Source: Lacibacter cauensis (GTDB taxonomy: Bacteria > Bacteroidota > Bacteroidia > Chitinophagales > Chitinophagaceae). From it: DNA of 64,000 bases. Position 1 is the first letter of the stretch. Each line of letters opens with the position of its first letter. Of the stretch, positions 53,392-61,592 are shown one piece after another. The DNA lies in the NCBI RefSeq assembly GCF_007830055.1, contig NZ_VLLE01000003.1:558001-622000 (forward strand). The letters are read 5' to 3'. The translations under genes were made by a program, and so were the position numbers. A model generated the notes under the pieces. That model was not told where the DNA came from and ran no database searches. It saw only the letters and a program-made list of their open reading frames with translations.

Positions 53392-54543
53392 TTAGTTTAT
53401 TAGCAAACTGTCAATTTTCTGCAGAATACTGTCAGCAATTGCTGTGTTCATTTCTGGTGAATAATGAACCCGATCAATAAATGGGAAGCGAACACTCCCA
53501 TCCAGCATGTTTGCAAGGTATAAACTGTTGTTCATTTTTTTGAAATTCGTTTCTATAGCCGGGTTCAAAAACGCATATACAGGAAACGAGTCTTTATCAC
53601 AAAAAGGATCTTTTAATTGGTTGGAATAATTATAATAGGGTACTGGCTGCCATACAAACAACGTATTAAATGCGTATGCTTTTGCGGTTCGGCTTACTGT
53701 TTCGGTTGTTAAGCTGTAATTGTTTAATAAAATGTTTGCTTTTTCTTTTGCAGATCGGTTTTGATCTTTTATATAATATCTTTCAATGGAGTCAGTTACA
53801 TTTTTCCCTCTTGCAAATGGAAAATTACCTTTGAAGTACTCCCGCAAAAAACCGGAGTAAAAAGGTTCTCTATGTAAAGGTGCAGGATAAAAGACCACAT
53901 CGTTCAACCCATCCAAAAAAATAACCAGATCAGGCGTTTGCTCGTACAAAAGTCTGTCTTGCAAAAGTTTCATTTCCTGGAAACTATAATAAGATCGTAC
54001 GCCATAGTTAGAGACCTCTAAGCTTTTTTTGTATTTAGCAGCTTGACTGTATAACTGGGCGAATTTAGCTGGAATGGTTTCGTCATCCGTAACATTAAAT
54101 CCCCACATGGTGGAGCCTCCAAAAAACCAGACACGAAAAGTATCGATTCCTTTGGCTACGAACGACGGAATACTTTTTCTGATGAAGCCTGTTGTGTTAA
54201 CATGTTTTGAGGTAACATCTATATTACGGAACTGAAGCCACGGATCGAATTCAAATGCATTTGCCGCAGCCATTTCCTGTACGATCTCTTTACTTAGTTC
54301 ATCTGCTTTCCCATTACGAATCAGTTGTTGGTTTCGGAACTGTACTTCCGACTCCTGTCCATTGAGTTTGGAATTGACAACTCTGCTTTTTGCACTTATA
54401 AAGAAATCGACAATAGCTAACTTGTTATTGCCGTATTTATAGTGAAATGCTATGCTTAAAAAAGCTTCGACTAAAAACATGCAAAACAGGCACAACAGTA
54501 TGTAATACAATAGCCGTTTTAAACGTGAAGGTTTCTGTTCCAT
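53392..54543 (-). CDS. Membrane-anchored SGNH-fold protein 1
   Basis: A 383-residue protein. An N-terminal anchor (about residues 11-31) is followed by an extracytoplasmic SGNH/GDSL-like domain. Block I is FFGGSTMWGF (nucleophile Ser), block III is GLNDV and block V is DRVHYSP (Asp and His). The full Ser-Asn-Asp-His set is present, so it may be an active esterase or acyl/carbamoyl-type transferase. It sits between the carbamoyltransferase (12 bp upstream) and the DUF5989 gene (3 bp downstream) in one operon. Confidence 0.85.
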   Translation of the reverse strand: MEQKPSRLKRLLYYILLCLFCMFLVEAFLSIAFHYKYGNNKLAIVDFFISAKSRVVNSKLNGQESEVQFRNQQLIRNGKADELSKEIVQEMAAANAFEFDPWLQFRNIDVTSKHVNTTGFIRKSIPSFVAKGIDTFRVWFFGGSTMWGFNVTDDETIPAKFAQLYSQAAKYKKSLEVSNYGVRSYYSFQEMKLLQDRLLYEQTPDLVIFLDGLNDVVFYPAPLHREPFYSGFLREYFKGNFPFARGKNVTDSIERYYIKDQNRSAKEKANILLNNYSLTTETVSRTAKAYAFNTLFVWQPVPYYNYSNQLKDPFCDKDSFPVYAFLNPAIETNFKKMNNSLYLANMLDGSVRFPFIDRVHYSPEMNTAIADSILQKIDSLLIN

Positions 54544-54555
54544 GTAGCCGTGTGT

Positions 54556-56418
54556 TTAATCAGCTTTTAGTGTTTTTTTCCAATCCTCTTTTTCTTTCCA
54601 TGCCGGCTGATCGCTTTTACTGAAAAGATAGTTTTCGATAACAAGATAATCCATTTCGGTACGCATGAAACATTGATACGCTTCCTGCGGAGTACACACA
54701 ACCGGCTCGCCACGCACATTAAAGCTCGTGTTAATCAACACTGCACAACCTGTCTGTTGTTTAAATGCTGTGATGAGCGAATGAAAAGCAGGATTGGTTT
54801 CTTTGTGCACCGTTTGCACACGTGCCGAATAATCGATATGTGTTACGGCCGGTAAACTGCTGCGTTGAAAATATAATTTATCGGTTAAGTTGAGTTGATG
54901 ATAATTCGCCGGTACAGGATGCTGCAAATTTTTTTTCACCGGTTGAACCAGCAACATGTAGGGAGATGTAGTAGTTAATTCAAAATAATCCTGTACATCT
55001 TCTGACAATGCAGCCGGGGCAAACGGGCGAAACCCTTCCCGGTATTTTATTTTCAGATTAAGTTTTTTTTGCATCTCCGGGTTACGTGGATCAGCAATAA
55101 TACTTCTGTTGCCTAATGCACGTGGACCAAACTCCATCCGTCCCTGGAACCAGCCAATTACATTTCCATTGCTGATGTGTGTTGCAACTGTTTTATTTAA
55201 TTCATCTCTGTTGTTGAATGCAGTTGCAACCGCTTTGTATTGTTGAATGGTTGATTCAATTTCACCAGTAGAAAAAGAAGGACCGAGATAAGAACCTTTC
55301 ATGGCATCCATTGCTGAACTGACAATACGTTCTTTTTCAAAATAGATATGATGTGCCGCTAAGGCCGAACCAGCTGCACCGCCTGCATCGCCGCTTGCAG
55401 GTTGAATGAACATATTTTCGAAGAGATTAGCGTTTTGTAGTTTGCCGTTTGCCACACAATTCAGTGCCACACCGCCTGATAAACAGATATTTTTTGAACC
55501 TGTAATTGCTTTTGCATGTGCAGCAAGTTTCAATACAATTTCTTCCGTTACCTGTTGAATGGCGAGTGCAAGACTACAATGTTGCTGTGTGAGTTCTTCT
55601 TCCTCGCCTCTGCGTTTAAAGCCGAACAGTGTTTCAAACTTTTTATCTTTTACCATGCGTAAACCAACGGCATAATTGAAATACTGTTGATCCAGATAAA
55701 TGGAACCATCATCATAAATCGTTATAAGCTTTTCCTTAATGGTAGAAACGAACTGTTTTGTTTGTTCTGCGGATGGATCACCATACGGTGCTAAGCCCAT
55801 TAATTTATATTCACCACTGTTTACTTTAAAGCCTAAGTAATAAGTAAACGCAGAATACAATAAACCAACAGAGTGGGGGAAGTTGAGTTGTTTGAGTATT
55901 TCGATGTTTTTTCCGTTGCCTTTGCAAATGGTTGTTGTGGCCCATTCGCCTACACCGTCAATTGTTACTATTGCTGCTTCTTCAAATGGCGATGGGTAGA
56001 ATGCCGATGCTGCATGACTGAGATGGTGCTCGGGAAATAAAAGTTTCAGTTTCTTTTTATCGTAGGGTTGAAGTTTCTTCAACTCATCACGGATCATTTT
56101 TTTCAGAAACAGTTTTTCATTCAACCATACAGGCATTGCCATTAAAAAAGAAGTAAATCCTTTTGGTGCAAATGCATAATAGGTTTCAAGTAAGCGCTCA
56201 AACTTCAGTAGTGGTTTATCGTAAAATACAACAGCTTCCAGTTGATCGATTGTTACACCTGCTTCCTTTAAACAATACACAACCGCTTTTGAAGGAAACC
56301 CGGCATCGTGTTTTTTTCGGCTGAAACGTTCTTCCTGTGCAGCGGCAATGATCTCGCCATCTTTCAGGATAGCTGCAGCAGAATCATGATAAAAAGCCGA
56401 AATGCCGAGAATGTACAT
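54556..56418 (-). CDS. O-carbamoyltransferase, NodU/TobZ/SxtI family
   Basis: A 620-residue enzyme of the family that transfers the carbamoyl group of carbamoyl phosphate, via carbamoyl-AMP, to hydroxyl groups. The N-terminal ASKHA domain (about 1-360) has 'MYILGISAFYHDSAAAIL', 'AAQEERFSRKKHDAGFP', the metal His motif HHLSHAASAFYPS and 'IVTIDGVGEW', then 'LSGGVALNCVANGKL'. The C-terminal domain has 'GWFQGRMEFGPRALGNRS' and 'INTSFNVRGEPVVCTP'. TsaD/HypF share the fold but not these motifs. The acceptor is unknown. It lies between the carB halves, which make its donor. Confidence 0.95.
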   Translation of the reverse strand: MYILGISAFYHDSAAAILKDGEIIAAAQEERFSRKKHDAGFPSKAVVYCLKEAGVTIDQLEAVVFYDKPLLKFERLLETYYAFAPKGFTSFLMAMPVWLNEKLFLKKMIRDELKKLQPYDKKKLKLLFPEHHLSHAASAFYPSPFEEAAIVTIDGVGEWATTTICKGNGKNIEILKQLNFPHSVGLLYSAFTYYLGFKVNSGEYKLMGLAPYGDPSAEQTKQFVSTIKEKLITIYDDGSIYLDQQYFNYAVGLRMVKDKKFETLFGFKRRGEEEELTQQHCSLALAIQQVTEEIVLKLAAHAKAITGSKNICLSGGVALNCVANGKLQNANLFENMFIQPASGDAGGAAGSALAAHHIYFEKERIVSSAMDAMKGSYLGPSFSTGEIESTIQQYKAVATAFNNRDELNKTVATHISNGNVIGWFQGRMEFGPRALGNRSIIADPRNPEMQKKLNLKIKYREGFRPFAPAALSEDVQDYFELTTTSPYMLLVQPVKKNLQHPVPANYHQLNLTDKLYFQRSSLPAVTHIDYSARVQTVHKETNPAFHSLITAFKQQTGCAVLINTSFNVRGEPVVCTPQEAYQCFMRTEMDYLVIENYLFSKSDQPAWKEKEDWKKTLKAD

Positions 56419-56444
56419 GGGTGCAAAATAAGCTATTATGGAAA

Positions 56445-56528
56445 CACGGATGACGCAGATTTGTGCAGATGAAAACGGATTTCTGATCAGTATTGATCAG
56501 TATTGATCTGTGTTATCCGTGATTCTAT
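56445..56528. repeat. ATCCGTG-family repeat overlapping the 3' end of SGNH gene 2
   Basis: Contains CACGGATGACGCAGATT, two copies of TGATCAGTATT and the 24-base GATCTGTGTTATCCGTGATTCTAT (56505-56528). The last sequence recurs with one mismatch at 57682-57705 in the same orientation. It encodes the last 13-14 codons of the SGNH gene. Confidence 0.65.
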
Positions 56529-57590
56529 CTCTTTATTTAATATCTCTGCCACTTTAGCCGCTCCCTGTTTATTAAAATGTATAAAGTCGTAGTAATAAAG
56601 TGTATTCTTCGGCATCAGCTTCGCCAAATCAATAACAGTTACCTGCGTGCTGAATGCACGCACAACATTATTATACTCTTCCAACACCTGCTCCTGCAAC
56701 AAATTATTTTTTCCGGGGTTGCTTTCATGAAACTTCAGATCCATTTTGATACCGGTAGTACTATCGGTATAAGAGCCATACAAAGATGGTTGTGTAAGAA
56801 GTATGGGTTGAATTTGATTGGCTTTGCAAATACTGATGATCTCCTGTAATCTGGAATGATAACCGATGAGGTGATTCTTTTGCCTGGCAATAGCTTCCTG
56901 AATATATGCCGTAGTATAGGTTGTATCTCTCAATTGCTTAAAATCAACATCTTTATGGATCAATCCCTTTTTATAGGCAGAACGGATATTGTACAGTTGA
57001 AAAACAGTTGCACCGATCTCTGTTTTATTGAGCAATGATTTAATGAATGCTTTTACAGAACCATACTGCAATTTGTTTTCATTCATCAGATCAAATTGTT
57101 CGGGCTTCTCTGTTTCCACATCATTCACACCTGTTAGCAACAGCACATACTTCGGCTTTAGTTTGCTGATGTATTCCTTCATCAACAACAAATGCCCAAA
57201 GGTGGAATGCCCGTCAATACCTGCATTGTTCACCCATAAGTTGGGTATTGAATCTTTCAGCTTTTCCCCTAGGAGAAAGGGCCATGTCGTACTATCGCTC
57301 AAAAAACGGCACTCGGTTGTGCTGCCACCAACTGTAATAATGGAGTTGAGCTTTTGAATACTATCAGTCGGCATTGGCCCACGAAAACCTAATGCATTTC
57401 TGCTGTAACAGATCTTTGTATCCAGTTGTTTGATCCATTGATTATCGAATACTGTTTGCTGATTAGCAGGCAACACCAACTTTCCCTGCTTGGTAAAATT
57501 GGTGAATGGGTTATAAATACGCAACACAATTTCGCACAACACAAGTGCAACAAGTAATCCAAACAATAATGCTTTCAGGTTTTTGATCAT
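56487..57590 (-). CDS. Membrane-anchored SGNH-fold protein 2
   Basis: A 367-residue protein. An N-terminal anchor (about 5-25) is followed by an extracytoplasmic SGNH domain: block I is TVGGSTTECR (Ser), block III is GVNDV, and the C-terminal block V is DFIHFNKQGA. It differs from SGNH protein 1 in most of the sequence. The last residues ESRITQINTDQY are encoded by a dispersed repeat. Near-identical 24-bp direct repeats lie on both sides of the gene, suggesting that it could be gained or lost as a unit. It precedes the carbamoyltransferase by 68 bp. Confidence 0.85.
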   Translation of the reverse strand: MIKNLKALLFGLLVALVLCEIVLRIYNPFTNFTKQGKLVLPANQQTVFDNQWIKQLDTKICYSRNALGFRGPMPTDSIQKLNSIITVGGSTTECRFLSDSTTWPFLLGEKLKDSIPNLWVNNAGIDGHSTFGHLLLMKEYISKLKPKYVLLLTGVNDVETEKPEQFDLMNENKLQYGSVKAFIKSLLNKTEIGATVFQLYNIRSAYKKGLIHKDVDFKQLRDTTYTTAYIQEAIARQKNHLIGYHSRLQEIISICKANQIQPILLTQPSLYGSYTDSTTGIKMDLKFHESNPGKNNLLQEQVLEEYNNVVRAFSTQVTVIDLAKLMPKNTLYYYDFIHFNKQGAAKVAEILNKEIESRITQINTDQY

Positions 57591-57620
57591 GGTACTGTAA
57601 GATAAAAACTGTTTACGATA

Positions 57621-57705
57621 GAAACACTGGTGACACTGATTTGAACGGATGAACCCGGATTTAATCTGTGCCTATCTGCTTGATCCGTGTTATCCGTGAT
57701 TCTAT
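57621..57705. repeat. ATCCGTG-family repeat upstream of SGNH gene 2
   Basis: Includes CACTGATTTGAACGGATGAA, CCGGATTTAATCTGTGCC and the 24-base GATCCGTGTTATCCGTGATTCTAT (57682-57705), direct partner of 56505-56528. Confidence 0.65.
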
Positions 57706-57716
57706 TTTTTGTAAAT

Positions 57717-57743
57717 AAAAAAGCAGCGGAATAAACCGCTGCT
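57717..57743 (-). terminator. Intrinsic terminator after carB N-terminal half
   Basis: AGCAGCGG (57722-57729) and CCGCTGCT (57736-57743) pair across AATAAA; on the minus strand T6ATTT follows. It ends 35 bases past the carB1 stop and separates it from the inserted genes. Confidence 0.88.
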
Positions 57744-57777
57744 CTCTTTATTTCTTTTCACTTTTTCAATCTCTTAG

Positions 57778-59424
57778 TTACTCAAACGTACTATAGAAAT
57801 ACGGCGTCTTCGCCTCAAACTCGGCGCTGCAGGTATCTACCATTTTGTACACACGGGTAATGCCCCATGCCTTCCGTTTTTCGTAGAGTTCATCTTCGCT
57901 GGCATCCTCTTTCATAATGCGACAGATCTGCTCATCGCCAAAGCCCATACGTTTTGCTTCTTTCAGTAATTCTTTAGGCAGCGATTGCATATCGTGTTTC
58001 GCCAGTTCTTTTTCCATGTTTACAATATCCTGGATCTGGTAAATGAACCAACGGTCGATCTTGGTTGCCTCAACAATCGTCTTCACACTAACACCGGCCA
58101 TCAACGCATCTTTAATTCGGAAAATGCGATCCCATTTCGGCACCTTGATGTATTCAATCAGCTCTTCGGCATGTTTTACACTTTGTCCGTAGTAGCCCAA
58201 GCCAACTGCATTGTTCTCTAAACTTTGACAAGCTTTTTGCACCGCTTCCGTAAAGCTGCGGCCAATGCTCATCACTTCACCCACACTCTTCATCTGTAAA
58301 CCTAAACGGTCATCAGCACCTTTAAACTTGTCGAAGTTCCAACGTGGCATCTTCACAATTACATAGTCCAATGCAGGCTCAAAGTAGGCAGAAGTCGTTT
58401 GTGTGATCTGGTTTTTCAATTCATCCAACGTATAACCAATCGCCAGCTTTGCAGCAATCTTCGCAATCGGATAACCGGTTGCTTTACTTGCCAACGCAGA
58501 AGAACGGCTTACACGTGGATTGATCTCCACTGAAATAATTTCTTCGTTCTCCGGGTTTAAAGCGAACTGTACGTTACAACCACCGGCAAAGTTGCCGAGG
58601 CTGCGCATCATCTTAATCGCCATGTTACGCATGTTCTGGAAAGCTGTATCGCTCAGCGTCATCGCCGGAGCAACCGTAATACTGTCACCGGTATGCACAC
58701 CCATCGGGTCGAAGTTCTCTACTGTACAAATAATAACAACGTTGTCGTTCTTATCACGCAGCAGTTCAAGTTCATATTCTTTCCAGCCAATCAGCGCTTT
58801 CTCCACCAGCACTTCGTGTATCGGGCTGGCCTGCAAACCTCTTTCAAGTGCGGCATCCAGTTCTTCTTTGGTATTGACAAAACCGCCACCGGTTCCACCC
58901 AGCGTAAACGACGGACGAATCACCAATGGAATACCGATTTCCTGTGCAAATTCTTTTCCTTCCAGCAATGAGTTAGCCACTTTTGAAGGCGCAACACCCA
59001 CCCCAATTTCAATCATCAGCTGACGAAACTTTTCACGGTCTTCGGCAGTATCAATTGCTTTTACATCCACACCAATCATCCGCACATTGTTCTTTTCCCA
59101 AACACCCAGCTCATCAGCCTCTTTACAAAGGTTCAGGGCTGTTTGTCCGCCCATGGTTGGCAACACTGCATCAATCTGCGGGTTTTCCTCCAGTATCTGT
59201 TCAATACTTTCAACCGTAAGCGGCAACAGGTACACACGGTCAGCCATCATGGGGTCGGTCATAATGGTGGCGGGGTTACTGTTGATGAGGATCACTTCAA
59301 TTCCTTCTTCACGAAGGCTGCGGGCTGCTTGCGAACCCGAATAATCAAACTCACAGGCCTGGCCAATCACAATGGGGCCGCTGCCTACAATCAGCACACT
59401 TTTTATCGAATTATCTTTTGGCAT
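57778..59424 (-). CDS. carB: Carbamoyl-phosphate synthase large subunit, N-terminal half (split gene)
   Basis: A 548-residue protein equal to the carboxyphosphate domain plus oligomerisation domain of CarB. It has '[20 protein letters not shown]', '[20 protein letters not shown]', '[13 protein letters not shown]', '[14 protein letters not shown]' and '[20 protein letters not shown]'. It ends [20 protein letters not shown] and a stop, precisely at the end of the first half of a full CarB. Together with the other half (397 residues) it makes about 945, the usual Bacteroidota length. It makes carbamoyl phosphate for pyrimidines and arginine with CarA, which is not in the window. Confidence 0.94.
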   Translation of the reverse strand: MPKDNSIKSVLIVGSGPIVIGQACEFDYSGSQAARSLREEGIEVILINSNPATIMTDPMMADRVYLLPLTVESIEQILEENPQIDAVLPTMGGQTALNLCKEADELGVWEKNNVRMIGVDVKAIDTAEDREKFRQLMIEIGVGVAPSKVANSLLEGKEFAQEIGIPLVIRPSFTLGGTGGGFVNTKEELDAALERGLQASPIHEVLVEKALIGWKEYELELLRDKNDNVVIICTVENFDPMGVHTGDSITVAPAMTLSDTAFQNMRNMAIKMMRSLGNFAGGCNVQFALNPENEEIISVEINPRVSRSSALASKATGYPIAKIAAKLAIGYTLDELKNQITQTTSAYFEPALDYVIVKMPRWNFDKFKGADDRLGLQMKSVGEVMSIGRSFTEAVQKACQSLENNAVGLGYYGQSVKHAEELIEYIKVPKWDRIFRIKDALMAGVSVKTIVEATKIDRWFIYQIQDIVNMEKELAKHDMQSLPKELLKEAKRMGFGDEQICRIMKEDASEDELYEKRKAWGITRVYKMVDTCSAEFEAKTPYFYSTFE

Positions 59425-59440
59425 GGGGAGAATTTGGCTG

Positions 59441-59448
59441 CAAAAGTA
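59441..59448 (-). promoter_or_regulatory. Putative -7 box of carB N-terminal half
   Basis: TACTTTTG on the minus strand, 16 bases before the ATG at 59424. Confidence 0.5.
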
Positions 59449-59539
59449 TTGGATTGAGCGTTAACCTGAGCGTGAAATTTCAACCGATTTTCAAGGTTTT
59501 TTTGGTAACGGTCGTTAGGAATTCTGTTGGGCTGCATGG

Positions 59540-59552
59540 GCGTCGCACTCTT
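59540..59552. repeat. 13-bp repeat copy outside carB1 start
   Basis: GCGTCGCACTCTT, exact reverse complement of 51441-51453. Confidence 0.45.
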
Positions 59553-59617
59553 GTGCAACAGTAAAGCCATCAACAGACCCACCCAAATCATCTGTCCTAT
59601 GTGTAACATTTTGCTAA

Positions 59618-59633
59618 CCCCTCCCAAGAGGGG
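59618..59633. repeat. CCCTCCC palindromic repeat, copy 2
   Basis: CCCCTCCCAAGAGGGG, related to the perfect palindrome at 13943-13958. Confidence 0.45.
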
Positions 59634-59799
59634 ATGGTCAGGTTGCACTCGTTGTTACTGTGCTTTTCGTTATCTGTTTACATGATGCAGTAAAATAAAC
59701 GGGATGTTGAAATTAAAGTAGTAGCCTGTTATCAACAATCTGCAACCCATTGTTAATACTGCATCGTCTGTAAGGGGCAAACACTTTCGCTCATCTTCC

Positions 59800-59807
59800 T
59801 ATTTTTG
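59800..59807 (+). promoter_or_regulatory. Putative -7 box, near-leaderless, of the M23 gene
   Basis: TATTTTTG ends exactly 4 bases (CCGC) before the ATG at 59812. Confidence 0.55.
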
Positions 59808-59811
59808 CCGC

Positions 59812-61518
59812 ATGCTCAAACATGTTTTTACTTCTTGTTTTTTATTGTTCATTATTCATACTGCAAAGGCACAGCTTTTTCCTGAGCACAACTATCCAAC
59901 CAATTACTTCCGGTATCCGTTGGATATACCACTGAAGCTGAATGCGAACTTTGGCGAAATGCGTCCGAACCATTTTCACATGGGGTTGGATCTGTTTACA
60001 CTCCGCAGAGAAAACCTGCCCGTTTATGCACCGGCCGATGGATGGATTTCGAAAGTTAAAGTTGATCCCAACGGTTTTGGTAATGCAATTTATGTAAGCC
60101 ACCCCAATGGGTACACCTCCTTGTATTGCCACATGAATACCTTCCCCACAAAAGTGTTGCAGGCAATGAAAGAAGGACAGTATGTGAAAGAAAGCTGGAA
60201 GGGCGATGTGGAGTTTGCAAAAAATCAGTTTCCGGTAAAGAAAGGAGAGTTTTTAGCATATAGCGGCAACACCGGCGCATCTGCAGGTCCGCATGTGCAT
60301 TATGAAATCCGCCGCACCGAGGATGATGCCTGTTTGAACGCATTGTTATTTCATCGTGTATATGATGTAACCCCGCCAGATATTACCAAGCTGGCCGTGT
60401 ATGATCGTACAAAAAGTACGTATGAGCAAACACCTAAAACACTGATGCTTTCAAGGGCGGCAGGAGGTTATAGCGTACCGGGAGGAACAATTACAGTGAA
60501 CAGCGAAGCAGTATCGTTTGCTATTGTTGCTACCGATCGTGTTACAGGTGTGCCCAATGCCAATGGTATTTTTGAAGCACTTGTGTACGTGGATGAAGAA
60601 GCCATCAGCGGTTTTCGGGTAGATGGGATTGATTATTTGCAAACACGTTATCTTAATGCACATATCGATTATCGCATTAAAGCAAATGGAGGTTCTTACT
60701 ATCAGCATATTTCTCCATTGCCTGGCGATCGGTTACCGATTTATTTTAAAAAGGATGATGGACTGATTCATTTGGATGATACCACAACACACCAGGTGAA
60801 GATTGTAGTAAAAGATGCAAATAATAATGCTTCAACAGTTCGTTTTCAATTGAAGCGTTCGGCATGGACAAGTGCTGCTACAAATGTGCAGAAGGACAGT
60901 CGGTATATGTTGCCTAACCAGATCAATATTTTTGAACAAGGCGATGTGCAGATGGTGAGCAGTGAAAAAAGTTTTTACGATGCATTCCGGTTGGTGTACA
61001 ACTATAAAACAAGTGCCACTGCCTTTTCTAACATTCATGTCATGCATTCGCCAACCGTTCCGGTGCACGACTCCATGATGTTTCGAATAAAGCCGAACAA
61101 AGAAATTCCGGCAAGTGCACGCAACCGTGTTATTATGATTCATAATACAAAAGGAAAAGTGGTGGTTGAACGTGCAACACTGGTAAAAGGCTGGTACGAA
61201 GCAAAGAGTCGTGACTTTGGTGAGTTTTGGTTAGAGGTTGATGAAGTGCCGCCAACAATTACCGTTGCAGGTGTTACCGATGGCGGAACAGTGGTTGCAG
61301 GGTCGCCCATTACGGTTACAGTTGCAGATAATAAAAAAGCCATTTACAGTTTTCGTGCAGAACTCGACGGACAGTGGTTAATGTTCGCCGGTTTAGGTCC
61401 GGTGTTTCGTTACAAAACAGATGAGTATTGTCCTATTGGTGATCATGAGTTAAAGTTGAGAGTGGAGGACGAAGCAGGCAATGTAACGGAACGCATCATC
61501 CGTTTTACGAGAAAATAA
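59812..61518 (+). CDS. M23-family metallopeptidase, exported
   Basis: A 568-residue exported protein with leader MLKHVFTSCFLLFIIHTAKA. A LytM/M23 domain spans about residues 45-185. Metal ligands are visible in NHFHMGLDLF (His and Asp) and GPHVHYEIRR (catalytic HxH), with 'SPNGYTSLYCHM'-like sequence between them (SHPNGYTSLYCHMN). The long C-terminal part (about 200-568) has Ig-like segments, such as 'PPTITVAGVTDGGTVVAGSP' and 'DHELKLRVEDEAGNVTERII'. It probably cuts peptidoglycan peptides or acts as an envelope scaffold. The start is adjacent to a -7 box. Confidence 0.9.
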   Translation: MLKHVFTSCFLLFIIHTAKAQLFPEHNYPTNYFRYPLDIPLKLNANFGEMRPNHFHMGLDLFTLRRENLPVYAPADGWISKVKVDPNGFGNAIYVSHPNGYTSLYCHMNTFPTKVLQAMKEGQYVKESWKGDVEFAKNQFPVKKGEFLAYSGNTGASAGPHVHYEIRRTEDDACLNALLFHRVYDVTPPDITKLAVYDRTKSTYEQTPKTLMLSRAAGGYSVPGGTITVNSEAVSFAIVATDRVTGVPNANGIFEALVYVDEEAISGFRVDGIDYLQTRYLNAHIDYRIKANGGSYYQHISPLPGDRLPIYFKKDDGLIHLDDTTTHQVKIVVKDANNNASTVRFQLKRSAWTSAATNVQKDSRYMLPNQINIFEQGDVQMVSSEKSFYDAFRLVYNYKTSATAFSNIHVMHSPTVPVHDSMMFRIKPNKEIPASARNRVIMIHNTKGKVVVERATLVKGWYEAKSRDFGEFWLEVDEVPPTITVAGVTDGGTVVAGSPITVTVADNKKAIYSFRAELDGQWLMFAGLGPVFRYKTDEYCPIGDHELKLRVEDEAGNVTERIIRFTRK

Positions 61519-61575
61519 ACCGGATTTGTTCAGTGAGTTTCAAATGAACAAATCATTCAAATCCGTGTTTCTATC
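61519..61575. repeat. GATTTGTTCA inverted repeat between M23 and bcp genes
   Basis: GATTTGTTCA (61523-61532) and TGAACAAATC (61545-61554) pair perfectly, with AAATCCGTG of the ATCCGTG family just beyond. Confidence 0.5.
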
Positions 61576-61592
61576 AAAACAGTTTACGAGCA

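Larger units (their letters stand above)
59425..59811. other. Divergent non-coding gap of about 390 bp between carB1 and the M23 gene
   Basis: It contains the carB1 -7 box, the inverse 13-bp repeat copy (59540-59552), the CCCCTCCCAAGAGGGG palindrome (59618-59633) and the M23-gene -7 box. No reading frame of note. Confidence 0.6.
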
